Position numbers and translations under genes: made by a program
Shown: piece by piece, positions 36,199 to 43,869 of the stretch
Position numbering within the stretch: position 1 is the first letter of the stretch
Layout: each line of letters opens with the position of its first letter
The notes under the pieces: model-generated
Told to the model about the DNA's origin: nothing
Databases searched by the model: none
The model's input: only the letters and a program-made list of their open reading frames with translations
DNA from: Polaribacter sp. Hel1_33_78
GTDB lineage: Bacteria > Bacteroidota > Bacteroidia > Flavobacteriales > Flavobacteriaceae
Reading direction: 5' to 3'
Assembly (NCBI RefSeq): GCF_900106075.1
Contig: NZ_LT629794.1
Coordinates: forward strand, 1,654,001 to 1,718,000
DNA: 64,000 nucleotides

Positions 36199-37122
36199 CT
36201 AAATAGCGTTAATTTTATCAGAAATGTTCTTAATTATTTCCTGGCTGTTTTTTTGATAATCAAACCATAAAATTTCTTGATCTTTTCGAAACCATGTGAG
36301 TTGTCTTTTTGCAAAACGCCTTGTATTCTTTTTGATTTCAGAGATTGCAAAATCTTTTGTGAAATCACCATCAAAAAAAGAAAATAATTCTCTGTAACCT
36401 ACAGTTTGTAAAGCGTTTAATTTTTTATTTGAGTGTAACTTTTTTGCTTCTTCTAACAAACCATTTGCTATCATATTGTCCACTCTTAGGTTTATTCTGT
36501 TGTAAATGATTTCTCTGTCCGCATTTAAGCCAATTTTAATTGAATTAAAGTTTCTAGGACATTTTGGTTTGTTTTTAAAAGAAGAATAGGGCTTATTACT
36601 GCCAATACAAATTTCTAAAGCCCTCATAATTCTATGAGGATTATCGATAGCAATGTTATTGTAGGTTTCTATGTCTAATTCTTTCAATTTTTCTTGGAGG
36701 TGTTCAATTCCTTTTTCTTGCAATTGGGTGGTTAATTCTTCTCTAATTTTTACATCAACTTCTGGGAAATAATCCAACCCTTTTAAAACAGCATCTACAT
36801 ATAATCCACTACCACCGACCATAATTTGAACGGGATTTACTTCAAACAAATCATCTAACTTTTGAAGTGCATCTCTTTCGAAAGAACCGACATTATACTC
36901 TTCAAAAATACTTCTATTTTGAATAAAATGATGATGTGCCGCTGCTAATTCAGCAGTTTCAGGAACAGCAGTGCCAATGGTCATTTCTTTGTAGAATTGT
37001 CTAGAGTCACAAGAAATTATATCAGCGTTAAAGTGCTTTGCGAGTTTTATACTCAAAGCAGTTTTTCCAATTGCAGTAGGACCAACAATAGTAATTAAAG
37101 TATTTCTTTCTATGTGTTTCAT
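36199..37122 (-). CDS. miaA: tRNA dimethylallyltransferase
   Basis: MiaA transfers a dimethylallyl group to N6 of A37 in tRNAs reading UNN codons, the first step of the ms2i6A pathway whose last step MiaE is also in this window. The 307-residue protein has the P-loop GPTAIGKTA (residues 14-22), the substrate-binding SCDSRQFY region, the GGSGLYVDAVLKG motif, and the late 'TVGYRE' and 'RRFAKRQLTWFRKD' segments. Its start overlaps the stop of the K+ channel gene by 4 nt (ATGA). Confidence 0.95.
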   Translation of the reverse strand: MKHIERNTLITIVGPTAIGKTALSIKLAKHFNADIISCDSRQFYKEMTIGTAVPETAELAAAHHHFIQNRSIFEEYNVGSFERDALQKLDDLFEVNPVQIMVGGSGLYVDAVLKGLDYFPEVDVKIREELTTQLQEKGIEHLQEKLKELDIETYNNIAIDNPHRIMRALEICIGSNKPYSSFKNKPKCPRNFNSIKIGLNADREIIYNRINLRVDNMIANGLLEEAKKLHSNKKLNALQTVGYRELFSFFDGDFTKDFAISEIKKNTRRFAKRQLTWFRKDQEILWFDYQKNSQEIIKNISDKINAI

Positions 37123-37946
37123 GCATTTAATTCACTTCCACAATGATAGCAATATGCTGCTTTATCTTTATGATTTTCTGTGGCACAACTTTTACACGAT
37201 TGCGTATTAGAGTCTAATTCAGTGTGATTTTTAGTCATTTCTGAACTTACGATACCTGTTGGGATTGCAATAATAGAGTATCCTAAAATCATAATAACAC
37301 TCGCAATTAATTGGCCTAAAGGAGTTTGAGGAGCAATATCTCCGAAACCAACTGTAGTTAATGTTACAATGGCCCAATATATACTTTTTGGGATGTTTGT
37401 AAATCCATTTTCTTCTCCTTCTACCATATACATTATGGTTCCTAAAATAATACAAACGATGACTACAAAAAAAAGAAAAACAGCAATCTTGGCTCTACTG
37501 GCTCTTAAAGCGACCAGCAATTTATTAGAAGCTCCTACGTATCTTGCTAATTTTAAAATCCTAAAAACCCTTAATAAACGCAATGCTCTTAAAGCGACTA
37601 GACTATGAGAACCTACTAAAATAAATGACAGGTATTTGGGAATTGTTGAGAGTAAATCTATAATTCCGTAAAAGCTAAAAATATATTTTAATGGTTTTTT
37701 AATAGAAACAACTCTTAAAATATATTCAATTGAAAAAAGGATAGTGATTATCCATTCAGAAACGTTTAAAAAATAATGATATTTTTCATCAAAACTTTCT
37801 ATACTTTCCAACATGACCAGAACTATACTGGCGATAATAGCAAAAAGTAAAACAACATCAAAAAGTTTACCTTCCTTAGTATCTGCTTCATAAATGATTT
37901 CATGAAGTTTTTCTTTCCAATTTAAATTTTTACTAGATTTTTCCAA
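37119..37946 (-). CDS. Voltage-gated-type potassium channel with zinc-ribbon tail
   Basis: A 275-residue six-helix ion channel. The charged S4-like helix is 'RALRLLRVFRILKLARYVG' (about residues 118-137). The pore carries the K+ selectivity filter TTVGFGD (about 196-202), followed by S6. A short cytoplasmic tail ends in a double CxxC zinc ribbon (CKSC...CYHC, about 250-270), not typical for KvAP-like channels. No cyclic-nucleotide domain is present. The stop overlaps the miaA start by 4 nt, so the two are translationally coupled. Physiological role unknown: osmotic or membrane-potential control is likely. Confidence 0.88.
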   Translation of the reverse strand: MEKSSKNLNWKEKLHEIIYEADTKEGKLFDVVLLFAIIASIVLVMLESIESFDEKYHYFLNVSEWIITILFSIEYILRVVSIKKPLKYIFSFYGIIDLLSTIPKYLSFILVGSHSLVALRALRLLRVFRILKLARYVGASNKLLVALRASRAKIAVFLFFVVIVCIILGTIMYMVEGEENGFTNIPKSIYWAIVTLTTVGFGDIAPQTPLGQLIASVIMILGYSIIAIPTGIVSSEMTKNHTELDSNTQSCKSCATENHKDKAAYCYHCGSELNA

Positions 37947-38267
37947 CTTTCATTTTTATTTATTCTTACAATACTACAAATATTTTTATTACTAAAAATT
38001 TTCCTTTATTAAGAAGCAAGAGATCTTCAACTGAAAGCTTTTGATTTTAGTAATAAGAATTTCTTTGATTTTTTATTATTGAACTTAGAGCTTATTATTT
38101 TATTCTTTACGAGGTAAATTAAATATAGAAAATTTGATTAATATTGAATTGACTCTGGTTAAAAACTACACAATGGTATTTAAACTTTAATTTTCATCCA
38201 AAATCTTCTTGAAATTTTATAAACGTGTAAAAAAATTACAAGGAAAAACTAAAATTATTATTACCAT
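37947..38267. other. 321-nt gene-free stretch
   Basis: AT-rich sequence between the end of the exonuclease-fusion gene and the start of the ion-channel gene, both on the minus strand. No ORF, hairpin or convincing -7 element was seen; it should hold the channel promoter. Confidence 0.4.
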
Positions 38268-39347
38268 TCACAACCTAATAATTTTCTGCACCTTATTTTT
38301 ATTAATATAATTTTTTATAATATTTTTAGCCTTTATTTTGTTTGCAATAGGTGTTAATATAGATTTTAATATATCTAATCTATTTTCTTGAAACTTTAAG
38401 TTTGTATAGCCATATCCCAAAACTTCATTTCTTTCTACTAAAATTATGGCATGTTCTTCAACTTCTCTTCCCTTTTCAACAATTATAAAATCTTCATTAT
38501 TAAAATCTTTGTTTATTTTCTTATGTTTCTTTTTAAAATTAAATTTTGGAGATAAAACTTCTAATTCTATTTCGTATTTTAAATTTGTAAAAAGATCATT
38601 ACCTGTTTTGTCAAAGGAAATAGTTTCCACCCTTTCTTGGATTTTAACAGCTCGAGTCGTTACTTTTAAAAAAAGTTTGTTTACTTCCGCCTTAATGTTT
38701 TTACCTCTTCCTAAATAAATAACTTTTCCATTGATATCATGAATATAAAAGAGCCCCTGAATATTAGGAGTTTCCTCTATTAAAGTTTTTAATTTTTGTT
38801 TCTGAAGTCTTCTATCAAAATATTTTATTGAATTTTGTATAATTGCTTTATTAACATCTTTTTCTAAAAGTAATTTAAATAATTGAACAGTAGCCAAAGC
38901 ATCACCTGAAGCTCTATGTCTATCAGTCATAGGAATTCCCAATGATTTTGTAAGTTTTCCTAAGCTATACGATGGTTGATTTAAAATTAATTTCTGACTT
39001 AATTCTACTGTACATAAAGTATTTCTATTAAAATCATAACCTAACCTATTAAATTCGGTACTTAGAATTCGATAATCAAAAGTGGTATTGTGCGCAACTA
39101 GAATACAATCTGATGTAATTTCTATAATTCGTTTGGCAGCTTCAAAGAATTTGGGTGCATTCTTGAGCATCTTATTGTTAATACCTGTAAGTTGTACAAC
39201 AAATTCTTGTATGGGTTTTTCAGGGTTCACTAAAGATATAAATTGATCTACAATATCATGACCATCAAATTTATAGATAGCAATTTCGGTAATACCCTCC
39301 TCATTAAATTTACCTCCTGTAGTTTCTATATCTAAAATTGCGTACAA
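38268..39347 (-). CDS. DEDDh exonuclease fused to a degenerate GIY-YIG-like domain
   Basis: A 359-residue protein. Residues 1-165 form a DnaQ-type exonuclease: DIETTG (acidic D6, E8), 'HNTTFDYRIL' and the late HRASGDA with H and D, i.e. the full DEDDh set. From about residue 195 a UvrC-like GIY-YIG domain follows (GLFYIHDINGKVIYLGRGKNIKAEV...); the GIY is GLF-Y and the YIG is YLG, and the following conserved residues are only partly kept. The start is TTG, 24 nt after the yggS-type stop; no ATG fits. Proteins of this type may act in repair or proofreading; catalysis by the second domain is uncertain. Confidence 0.82.
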   Translation of the reverse strand: MYAILDIETTGGKFNEEGITEIAIYKFDGHDIVDQFISLVNPEKPIQEFVVQLTGINNKMLKNAPKFFEAAKRIIEITSDCILVAHNTTFDYRILSTEFNRLGYDFNRNTLCTVELSQKLILNQPSYSLGKLTKSLGIPMTDRHRASGDALATVQLFKLLLEKDVNKAIIQNSIKYFDRRLQKQKLKTLIEETPNIQGLFYIHDINGKVIYLGRGKNIKAEVNKLFLKVTTRAVKIQERVETISFDKTGNDLFTNLKYEIELEVLSPKFNFKKKHKKINKDFNNEDFIIVEKGREVEEHAIILVERNEVLGYGYTNLKFQENRLDILKSILTPIANKIKAKNIIKNYINKNKVQKIIRL

Positions 39348-39371
39348 ATTCTTTTCTTTAATATAAAATTA

Positions 39372-40046
39372 CTAATAATAATTACGATTGCCAAATATAG
39401 AACTACCAACTCTAATCATGGTACTACCATTTTCAATGGCTAATGGATAGTCCCCACTCATCCCCATTGATAATATTTTTAGTTCACAGTTACTCGCTAG
39501 AGCTCTCAATTTTTGAGTATCAAAAAATGATTTAAGGGATAAAAACTCTTTTTTTAATTGCTCTTGATTATCTGTAAATGTTGCCATACCCATAAAACCA
39601 ACAATCTTTATGTTTTCTAAGTCAGAGATTTTTTCTGATCCTATAACAGCTTCAATCTCATCAAAAGAGAGACCAAATTTAGTATCTTCTTTAGCTATTT
39701 TAGCTTGCAATAAACAATTGATAATTCTATTATGCTTTTTTGCCTGTTTATTAATCTCTTTTAAGGTTTTTAATTTATCAACTCCATGAATTAAATCAAC
39801 GAAATGAGCCATGTATTTTACCTTATTACTTTGCAGATGACCAATCATATGCCATTGAATATCTTTCGGTAAAGCATCAAATTTTTCAGCCATTTCCTGA
39901 ATTTTATTCTCGCCAAAAATACGTTGACCGGCATCATATGCTTCCTGTAAGTCAGCTATCGGTTTCGTTTTAGAAACCGCAACTAGCGTTATATTTTTAG
40001 GAATGGATTTTTGTATTCGAAGTAAATTTGCTTTTATTATATTCAT
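39372..40046 (-). CDS. YggS-family PLP homeostasis protein
   Basis: A 224-residue PLP-binding protein of the YggS/PROSC family, which buffers pyridoxal phosphate and affects amino-acid metabolism. The PLP lysine is in VAVSKTK, with FGENKIQE and the HMIGHLQSNK motif, then 'LSMGMSGDYPLAIENGSTMIRVGSSIFG', all diagnostic. The start overlaps the stop of the dehydrogenase gene by 4 nt (ATGA), so the two are coupled. Being next to serine-synthesis genes, it may reflect the PLP demand of SerC. Confidence 0.93.
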   Translation of the reverse strand: MNIIKANLLRIQKSIPKNITLVAVSKTKPIADLQEAYDAGQRIFGENKIQEMAEKFDALPKDIQWHMIGHLQSNKVKYMAHFVDLIHGVDKLKTLKEINKQAKKHNRIINCLLQAKIAKEDTKFGLSFDEIEAVIGSEKISDLENIKIVGFMGMATFTDNQEQLKKEFLSLKSFFDTQKLRALASNCELKILSMGMSGDYPLAIENGSTMIRVGSSIFGNRNYY

Positions 40047-40996
40047 GAACCTAAAAGTTCTATTATCTGTTTTGCTAACTCTAAACCAATTCTGTCTTGT
40101 GCTTCTTTTGTGGCAGCACCAATATGGGGTGTTAAAGAAATTTCAGGATTCATTAACAATTGAACCGCAGGAGTTGGTTCTGTTTCGAAGACATCTAAAC
40201 CTGCAAATTGTATTTTTCCACTCGAGATGGCAGATACTAAATCCACTTCATGCAAAAGACCTCCTCTTGCTGTATTTATAATGCCTACACCATCTTTCAT
40301 TTGTTCAAATTCATTTTTTGAAATGATATAATCATCCTGGGAGGGAACATGTAAAGTGATAAAATCTGAATCTTTTAACAATACTTCTTTTTGGACAGTA
40401 TCGATTGTAAAAGTAGTTTTTTGTCCGTTAAAAAACTCCAAAGTAATTGCTGCACTTTTTATTTGTTCATCTATGGCTAAAATTTTCATACCTAGCCCAA
40501 TAGCAATTTTAGCAACTTCTTGTCCTATTCGGCCAAAACCAATAATACCAATTGTTTTACCTCTTAATTCTGTGCCTTGAGAGTAGGCTTTCTTTAATTC
40601 TTTAAAACGAGAATCTCCTTCTAAAGGCATTTCTCTATTTGATGAATGAAGAAACCTTACCATTCCGAAAAGATGTGAAAAAACTAATTCTGCTACAGAA
40701 CTAGAGGATGCTGAAGGTGTGTTTATAACATGTAAGCCATTATCTTCGGCATAATCAACATCAATATTATCGAGACCAACTCCTCCGCGTCCAATTAATT
40801 TTAAACTTGGACAAGCTTCAATTAGTTCTTGTCGAACCTGTGTAGCACTGCGAACTAAAATTGCGTCAATATTATGTTTATTAATATAATTTTCTAACTG
40901 ATTCTGAGCTACTTTAACAGTAATTACTTCAAAACCTCCTTTTTCTAAAGCGTCAATTCCGCTTTTAGAAATTCCATCATTTGCTAATATTTTCAT
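40043..40996 (-). CDS. serA: D-3-phosphoglycerate dehydrogenase-like 2-hydroxyacid dehydrogenase
   Basis: A 317-residue D-isomer 2-hydroxyacid dehydrogenase. It has the Rossmann NAD site GFGRIG (about residues 152-157), the catalytic arginine (ARGGLL, about 239-241), a later glutamate, and the histidine of LTPHIGAATKEA. Without the regulatory ACT domain it corresponds to the short type of SerA. Its position directly beside serC supports phosphoglycerate as substrate, but glyoxylate or hydroxypyruvate reduction cannot be excluded. It overlaps the yggS-type gene. Confidence 0.85.
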   Translation of the reverse strand: MKILANDGISKSGIDALEKGGFEVITVKVAQNQLENYINKHNIDAILVRSATQVRQELIEACPSLKLIGRGGVGLDNIDVDYAEDNGLHVINTPSASSSSVAELVFSHLFGMVRFLHSSNREMPLEGDSRFKELKKAYSQGTELRGKTIGIIGFGRIGQEVAKIAIGLGMKILAIDEQIKSAAITLEFFNGQKTTFTIDTVQKEVLLKDSDFITLHVPSQDDYIISKNEFEQMKDGVGIINTARGGLLHEVDLVSAISSGKIQFAGLDVFETEPTPAVQLLMNPEISLTPHIGAATKEAQDRIGLELAKQIIELLGS

Positions 40997-41088
40997 TTAT
41001 AATGTTGTAGGTCACTACTTGGATTAAAACAACGTGGAAATCTCATTATTAAGATTCCTTTATTTCAATCGGAATGACAATTTATATT

Positions 41089-42156
41089 CTATTTTTGAGT
41101 TTTTTCGAAAGCCTGCATTACATCCACTAATACTTGCACACTATATAGGGGCAAAGCATTATACATACTAGCTCTATAACCACCGACACTTCTATGACCA
41201 TTTATTCCACTAATTCCTGCATCTTTCCACATTGTATTAAAAGTTTCAGTTAAACCATCATCCGTTAAAATAAAAGTAGCATTCATAGTACTTCTATCTT
41301 CTTTGGCTACAATTCCCTTAAAAAATGGATTTCTATCAATTTCATCGTATAATAACGCTGCTTTCTTATTGTTTACTTCTTCAATAAATGGAATTCCGCC
41401 TAAATCTTTTAACCACTCCAAAGTAAGCATAGAGACATAAACAGAAAAAACAGATGGCGTATTAAACATACTGTCTTTATCAATATGTATTTGATAATTC
41501 AGCATAGAAGGAATGTATCTTTCAACTTTGCCTAAAATATCTTCCTTAATGATTACCAAGGTTGTTCCAGCAGGACCCATGTTTTTTTGAGCACCAGCAT
41601 AGATTAAATCAAATTTCTCAAACTCTAATTGACGAGAAAAAATATCTGAACTCATATCACAAACCATACTAACATTGGTTTCAGGAAATTCTTTAATTTG
41701 AGTTCCTGCAACAGTATTATTACTTGTACAATGAAAATAATCTGCATCTTGAGGAATTGAATATCCTTTTGGGATGTAATTATAACCTTTATCCTTAGAG
41801 GATCCAACTTCTGACATTTCGCCAAAAGCTTTTGCTTCTTTTATTGCCTTGTCAGACCAGGTGCCTGTGTTTAAATAGGCTGCTTTTTTATTTAATAAAT
41901 TGTAAGCAACCATTAAAAACTCTAAACTAGCACCGCCATGGAGAAATAAAGCTTTGTATCCTTTATTCTCTAGCCCTAACAATTCTAAGGCTAAAGAACG
42001 TGCTTTTTCCATAACAGCTACAAAAGATTTACTTCTGTGAGAAATTTCTATTAATGATAAATTATCATCATTAAAATTCAGAATGGCCTCTGATGCTTTT
42101 TTAAGGACTTCATCAGGTAAAATACAAGGGCCTGCGCTAAAATTATGTTTTTTCAT
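41089..42156 (-). CDS. serC: Phosphoserine aminotransferase
   Basis: SerC converts 3-phosphohydroxypyruvate and glutamate to phosphoserine, and acts in PLP synthesis. The 355-residue protein starts with the typical KHNFSAGPCILP and has HGGASLEF, the PLP lysine in AGAQKNMGPAG (about residue 196) and the C-terminal GHRSVGGYRASMYNA. It precedes the serA-like gene on the same strand with a 92-nt gap and follows the acyl-CoA reductase gene by 48 nt. Confidence 0.96.
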   Translation of the reverse strand: MKKHNFSAGPCILPDEVLKKASEAILNFNDDNLSLIEISHRSKSFVAVMEKARSLALELLGLENKGYKALFLHGGASLEFLMVAYNLLNKKAAYLNTGTWSDKAIKEAKAFGEMSEVGSSKDKGYNYIPKGYSIPQDADYFHCTSNNTVAGTQIKEFPETNVSMVCDMSSDIFSRQLEFEKFDLIYAGAQKNMGPAGTTLVIIKEDILGKVERYIPSMLNYQIHIDKDSMFNTPSVFSVYVSMLTLEWLKDLGGIPFIEEVNNKKAALLYDEIDRNPFFKGIVAKEDRSTMNATFILTDDGLTETFNTMWKDAGISGINGHRSVGGYRASMYNALPLYSVQVLVDVMQAFEKTQK

Positions 42157-42204
42157 TTTGCTATTGTTTTAATTTGGTTTGAACAACAATTAAAAACCCT
42201 GTTG

Positions 42205-43266
42205 TCATATTTTTGTTAAAAATTCTAAAGTATTCACTCCATCTGCATAATCTGTTAACTTTGGAGATTGTGTTTGTCCAAAACCAACTTCATTTTCAAT
42301 AAAGTCTTTAGCAACAATACATTGAATTTTTTCCTTGTCTTGATGTAATTTTATTTTTAAATCTATTTCATTCTCGTAATATTCATAGAAAATGGTCGCA
42401 ATAGGAGAGGAGTAGCTTTTATCTTCTTTAATCATGAGAAAACCGTTTTCTAGCAAATCATAAAGACTCATCAAATATACTGCTTTATTATAATCATAAT
42501 TATTAGCATATTTCGCATTATGAATCATATCTTTCTTTGAATACATTCCCGCAAAGAACATATCGAAATTGTAGTCTTTTGGTACATATAATTTTGAAAC
42601 GCTTCTGCAGCCTAAACCAAAATATTGAAAAACATCATCAGATAATTTTATAAAATCTTGCTCCGTTTCTTTACCAGTGATAATTGCCACCGAATTTCTG
42701 CTTTTTCTGATAATATTTGGTTTATTCTTAAAATAAAATTCAAAATAACGAGCTGTATTATCACTTCCTGTAGCGATTACTGCATCAAAATCAGTTAACT
42801 TTTCTTCTGTAAAAGTAATTTTCCCTTTAAAGTTCTCTTCAATGTGCTCTAAATATTTTGCTAAAAAGGGTAATAAATGTTTGTCATTAGATGATTGCTT
42901 TACCAAGACAGAATGACCTGAAATTAAGACTGATAAAAAATCATGAAAGCCCACTAACGGAATATTTCCAGCCATGATAACCGCTACTTTTTTAGATGAA
43001 ATAATATTTAAATTAACACTTTCTACAAATACATATAAACTATTGTAAGTTAGTGACTTACTTATGCTATTTAAAGCGAATAAAATGTTATTTTTTGTAA
43101 ACCAAGAATTGCTTTCTTGAGCTATTTTAATCTGGTGTAAAAAGCCTTCAAAGAAGAGTTCATTATGTTCAATATTATCTCTTTTTTCTACTTTTTCTAT
43201 AGAAAACTGACCTAAAAAGTCTCCTAGTTTTACAAGTGCAGTAATTCTGTTTTGAATACTAATCAT
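42205..43266 (-). CDS. LuxC-domain acyl-CoA reductase-like protein
   Basis: A 353-residue protein with the acyl-CoA reductase (LuxC) domain: 'VAVIMAGNIPLVGFHDFLSVLISGHSVLVKQSS' (cofactor site), 'DAVIATGSDNTARYFEFYF', and the catalytic-cysteine region GLGCRSVSKLYVP (about residue 220). LuxC proteins reduce acyl groups using NADPH; in Bacteroidota this gene is typically found beside serC and the ferredoxin, as here, with unknown physiological substrate. It is divergent from the ferredoxin and shares its promoter region. Confidence 0.85.
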   Translation of the reverse strand: MISIQNRITALVKLGDFLGQFSIEKVEKRDNIEHNELFFEGFLHQIKIAQESNSWFTKNNILFALNSISKSLTYNSLYVFVESVNLNIISSKKVAVIMAGNIPLVGFHDFLSVLISGHSVLVKQSSNDKHLLPFLAKYLEHIEENFKGKITFTEEKLTDFDAVIATGSDNTARYFEFYFKNKPNIIRKSRNSVAIITGKETEQDFIKLSDDVFQYFGLGCRSVSKLYVPKDYNFDMFFAGMYSKKDMIHNAKYANNYDYNKAVYLMSLYDLLENGFLMIKEDKSYSSPIATIFYEYYENEIDLKIKLHQDKEKIQCIVAKDFIENEVGFGQTQSPKLTDYADGVNTLEFLTKI

Positions 43267-43270
43267 TTAT

Positions 43271-43302
43271 TTTGGTTGTCTGTAATTTTGGCTTTATTTT
43301 TG
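43271..43302 (+). promoter_or_regulatory. Promoter of the ferredoxin gene
   Basis: Plus strand TTTG (43271-43274), 20 nt, TATTTTTG (43295-43302): a full Bacteroidota -33/-7 match, 34 nt before the ferredoxin ATG. The -7 box overlaps the 14-bp palindrome TTTGCAATTGCAAA, whose other side holds the divergent promoter. Confidence 0.6.
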
Positions 43303-43308
43303 CAATTG

Positions 43309-43316
43309 CAAAGGTA
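43309..43316 (-). promoter_or_regulatory. -7 element of the LuxC-domain gene
   Basis: Minus strand TACCTTTG matches TAnnTTTG. It lies within the same 14-bp palindrome as the plus-strand promoter, so the two transcription starts are on top of each other. No clear -33 is visible. Confidence 0.45.
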
Positions 43317-43336
43317 CAAAAACAGAAGAGAAAATT

Positions 43337-43687
43337 ATGGCAATTATAATAACAGATGAATGTATAAATTGTGGGGCTTGTGAACCAGAATGTCCTAACA
43401 CGGCAATTTATGAAGGAGCAGATGATTGGAAGTATTCAGATGGAACAGATTTAAAAGGAAATGCAGTTTTGCCAAATGGTAATTCTGTGAATGCGGATGA
43501 AGATCAGGAACCAATCTCAGATGAAATTTATTACATCGTGGCAGATAAGTGCACAGAATGTAAAGGTTTTCATGAAGAGCCTCAATGTGCTGCAGTTTGT
43601 CCTGTAGATTGTTGTGTGCCAGATGACGAAAATGTGGAGACTGAAGAAGAATTGCTGGAGAAGCAACGATTCATGCATCAGAAGTAA
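43337..43687 (+). CDS. 4Fe-4S dicluster ferredoxin
   Basis: A 116-residue ferredoxin. The first cluster motif is C-x2-C-x2-C-x3-C (C9, C12, C15, C19; [13 protein letters not shown]). The second motif is CTEC, followed by CAAVCP with an extended loop (KGFHEEPQ), as in the bacterial-type two-cluster ferredoxins. A low-potential electron carrier; partner not known, although LuxC-type reductase and serC are divergent neighbours. The gene is monocistronic, with a promoter at 43271-43302 and a terminator downstream. Confidence 0.92.
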   Translation: MAIIITDECINCGACEPECPNTAIYEGADDWKYSDGTDLKGNAVLPNGNSVNADEDQEPISDEIYYIVADKCTECKGFHEEPQCAAVCPVDCCVPDDENVETEEELLEKQRFMHQK

Positions 43688-43705
43688 TTTCTTGACTAAA
43701 TAGTA

Positions 43706-43741
43706 AAAAAAAAATCCTGAATATTTTCAGGATTTTTTTTT
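43706..43741 (+). terminator. Intrinsic terminator of the ferredoxin gene
   Basis: Stem TCCTGAA / TTCAGGA with a four-base loop (TATT), extended by A-T pairs, followed by nine T, 19 nt after the stop codon. The symmetric A and T flanks could terminate in both directions. Confidence 0.85.
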
Positions 43742-43796
43742 AAGCTATTTTTGAATATTTTTATTTGAAGAATATATTATAAATTAATTTCAATAA

Positions 43797-43828
43797 AAAA
43801 CACCCAACTGATAACAGTTGGGTGTTTT
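43797..43828 (-). terminator. Intrinsic terminator of the downstream TonB receptor
   Basis: Perfect stem AAAACACCCAACTG / CAGTTGGGTGTTTT with a four-base loop, 41 nt beyond the receptor stop codon; on the minus strand it is followed by T residues. Confidence 0.85.
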
Positions 43829-43869
43829 ATTCATTCAAATAATAAAACTGGTATAAATTGTTTTAAGTA

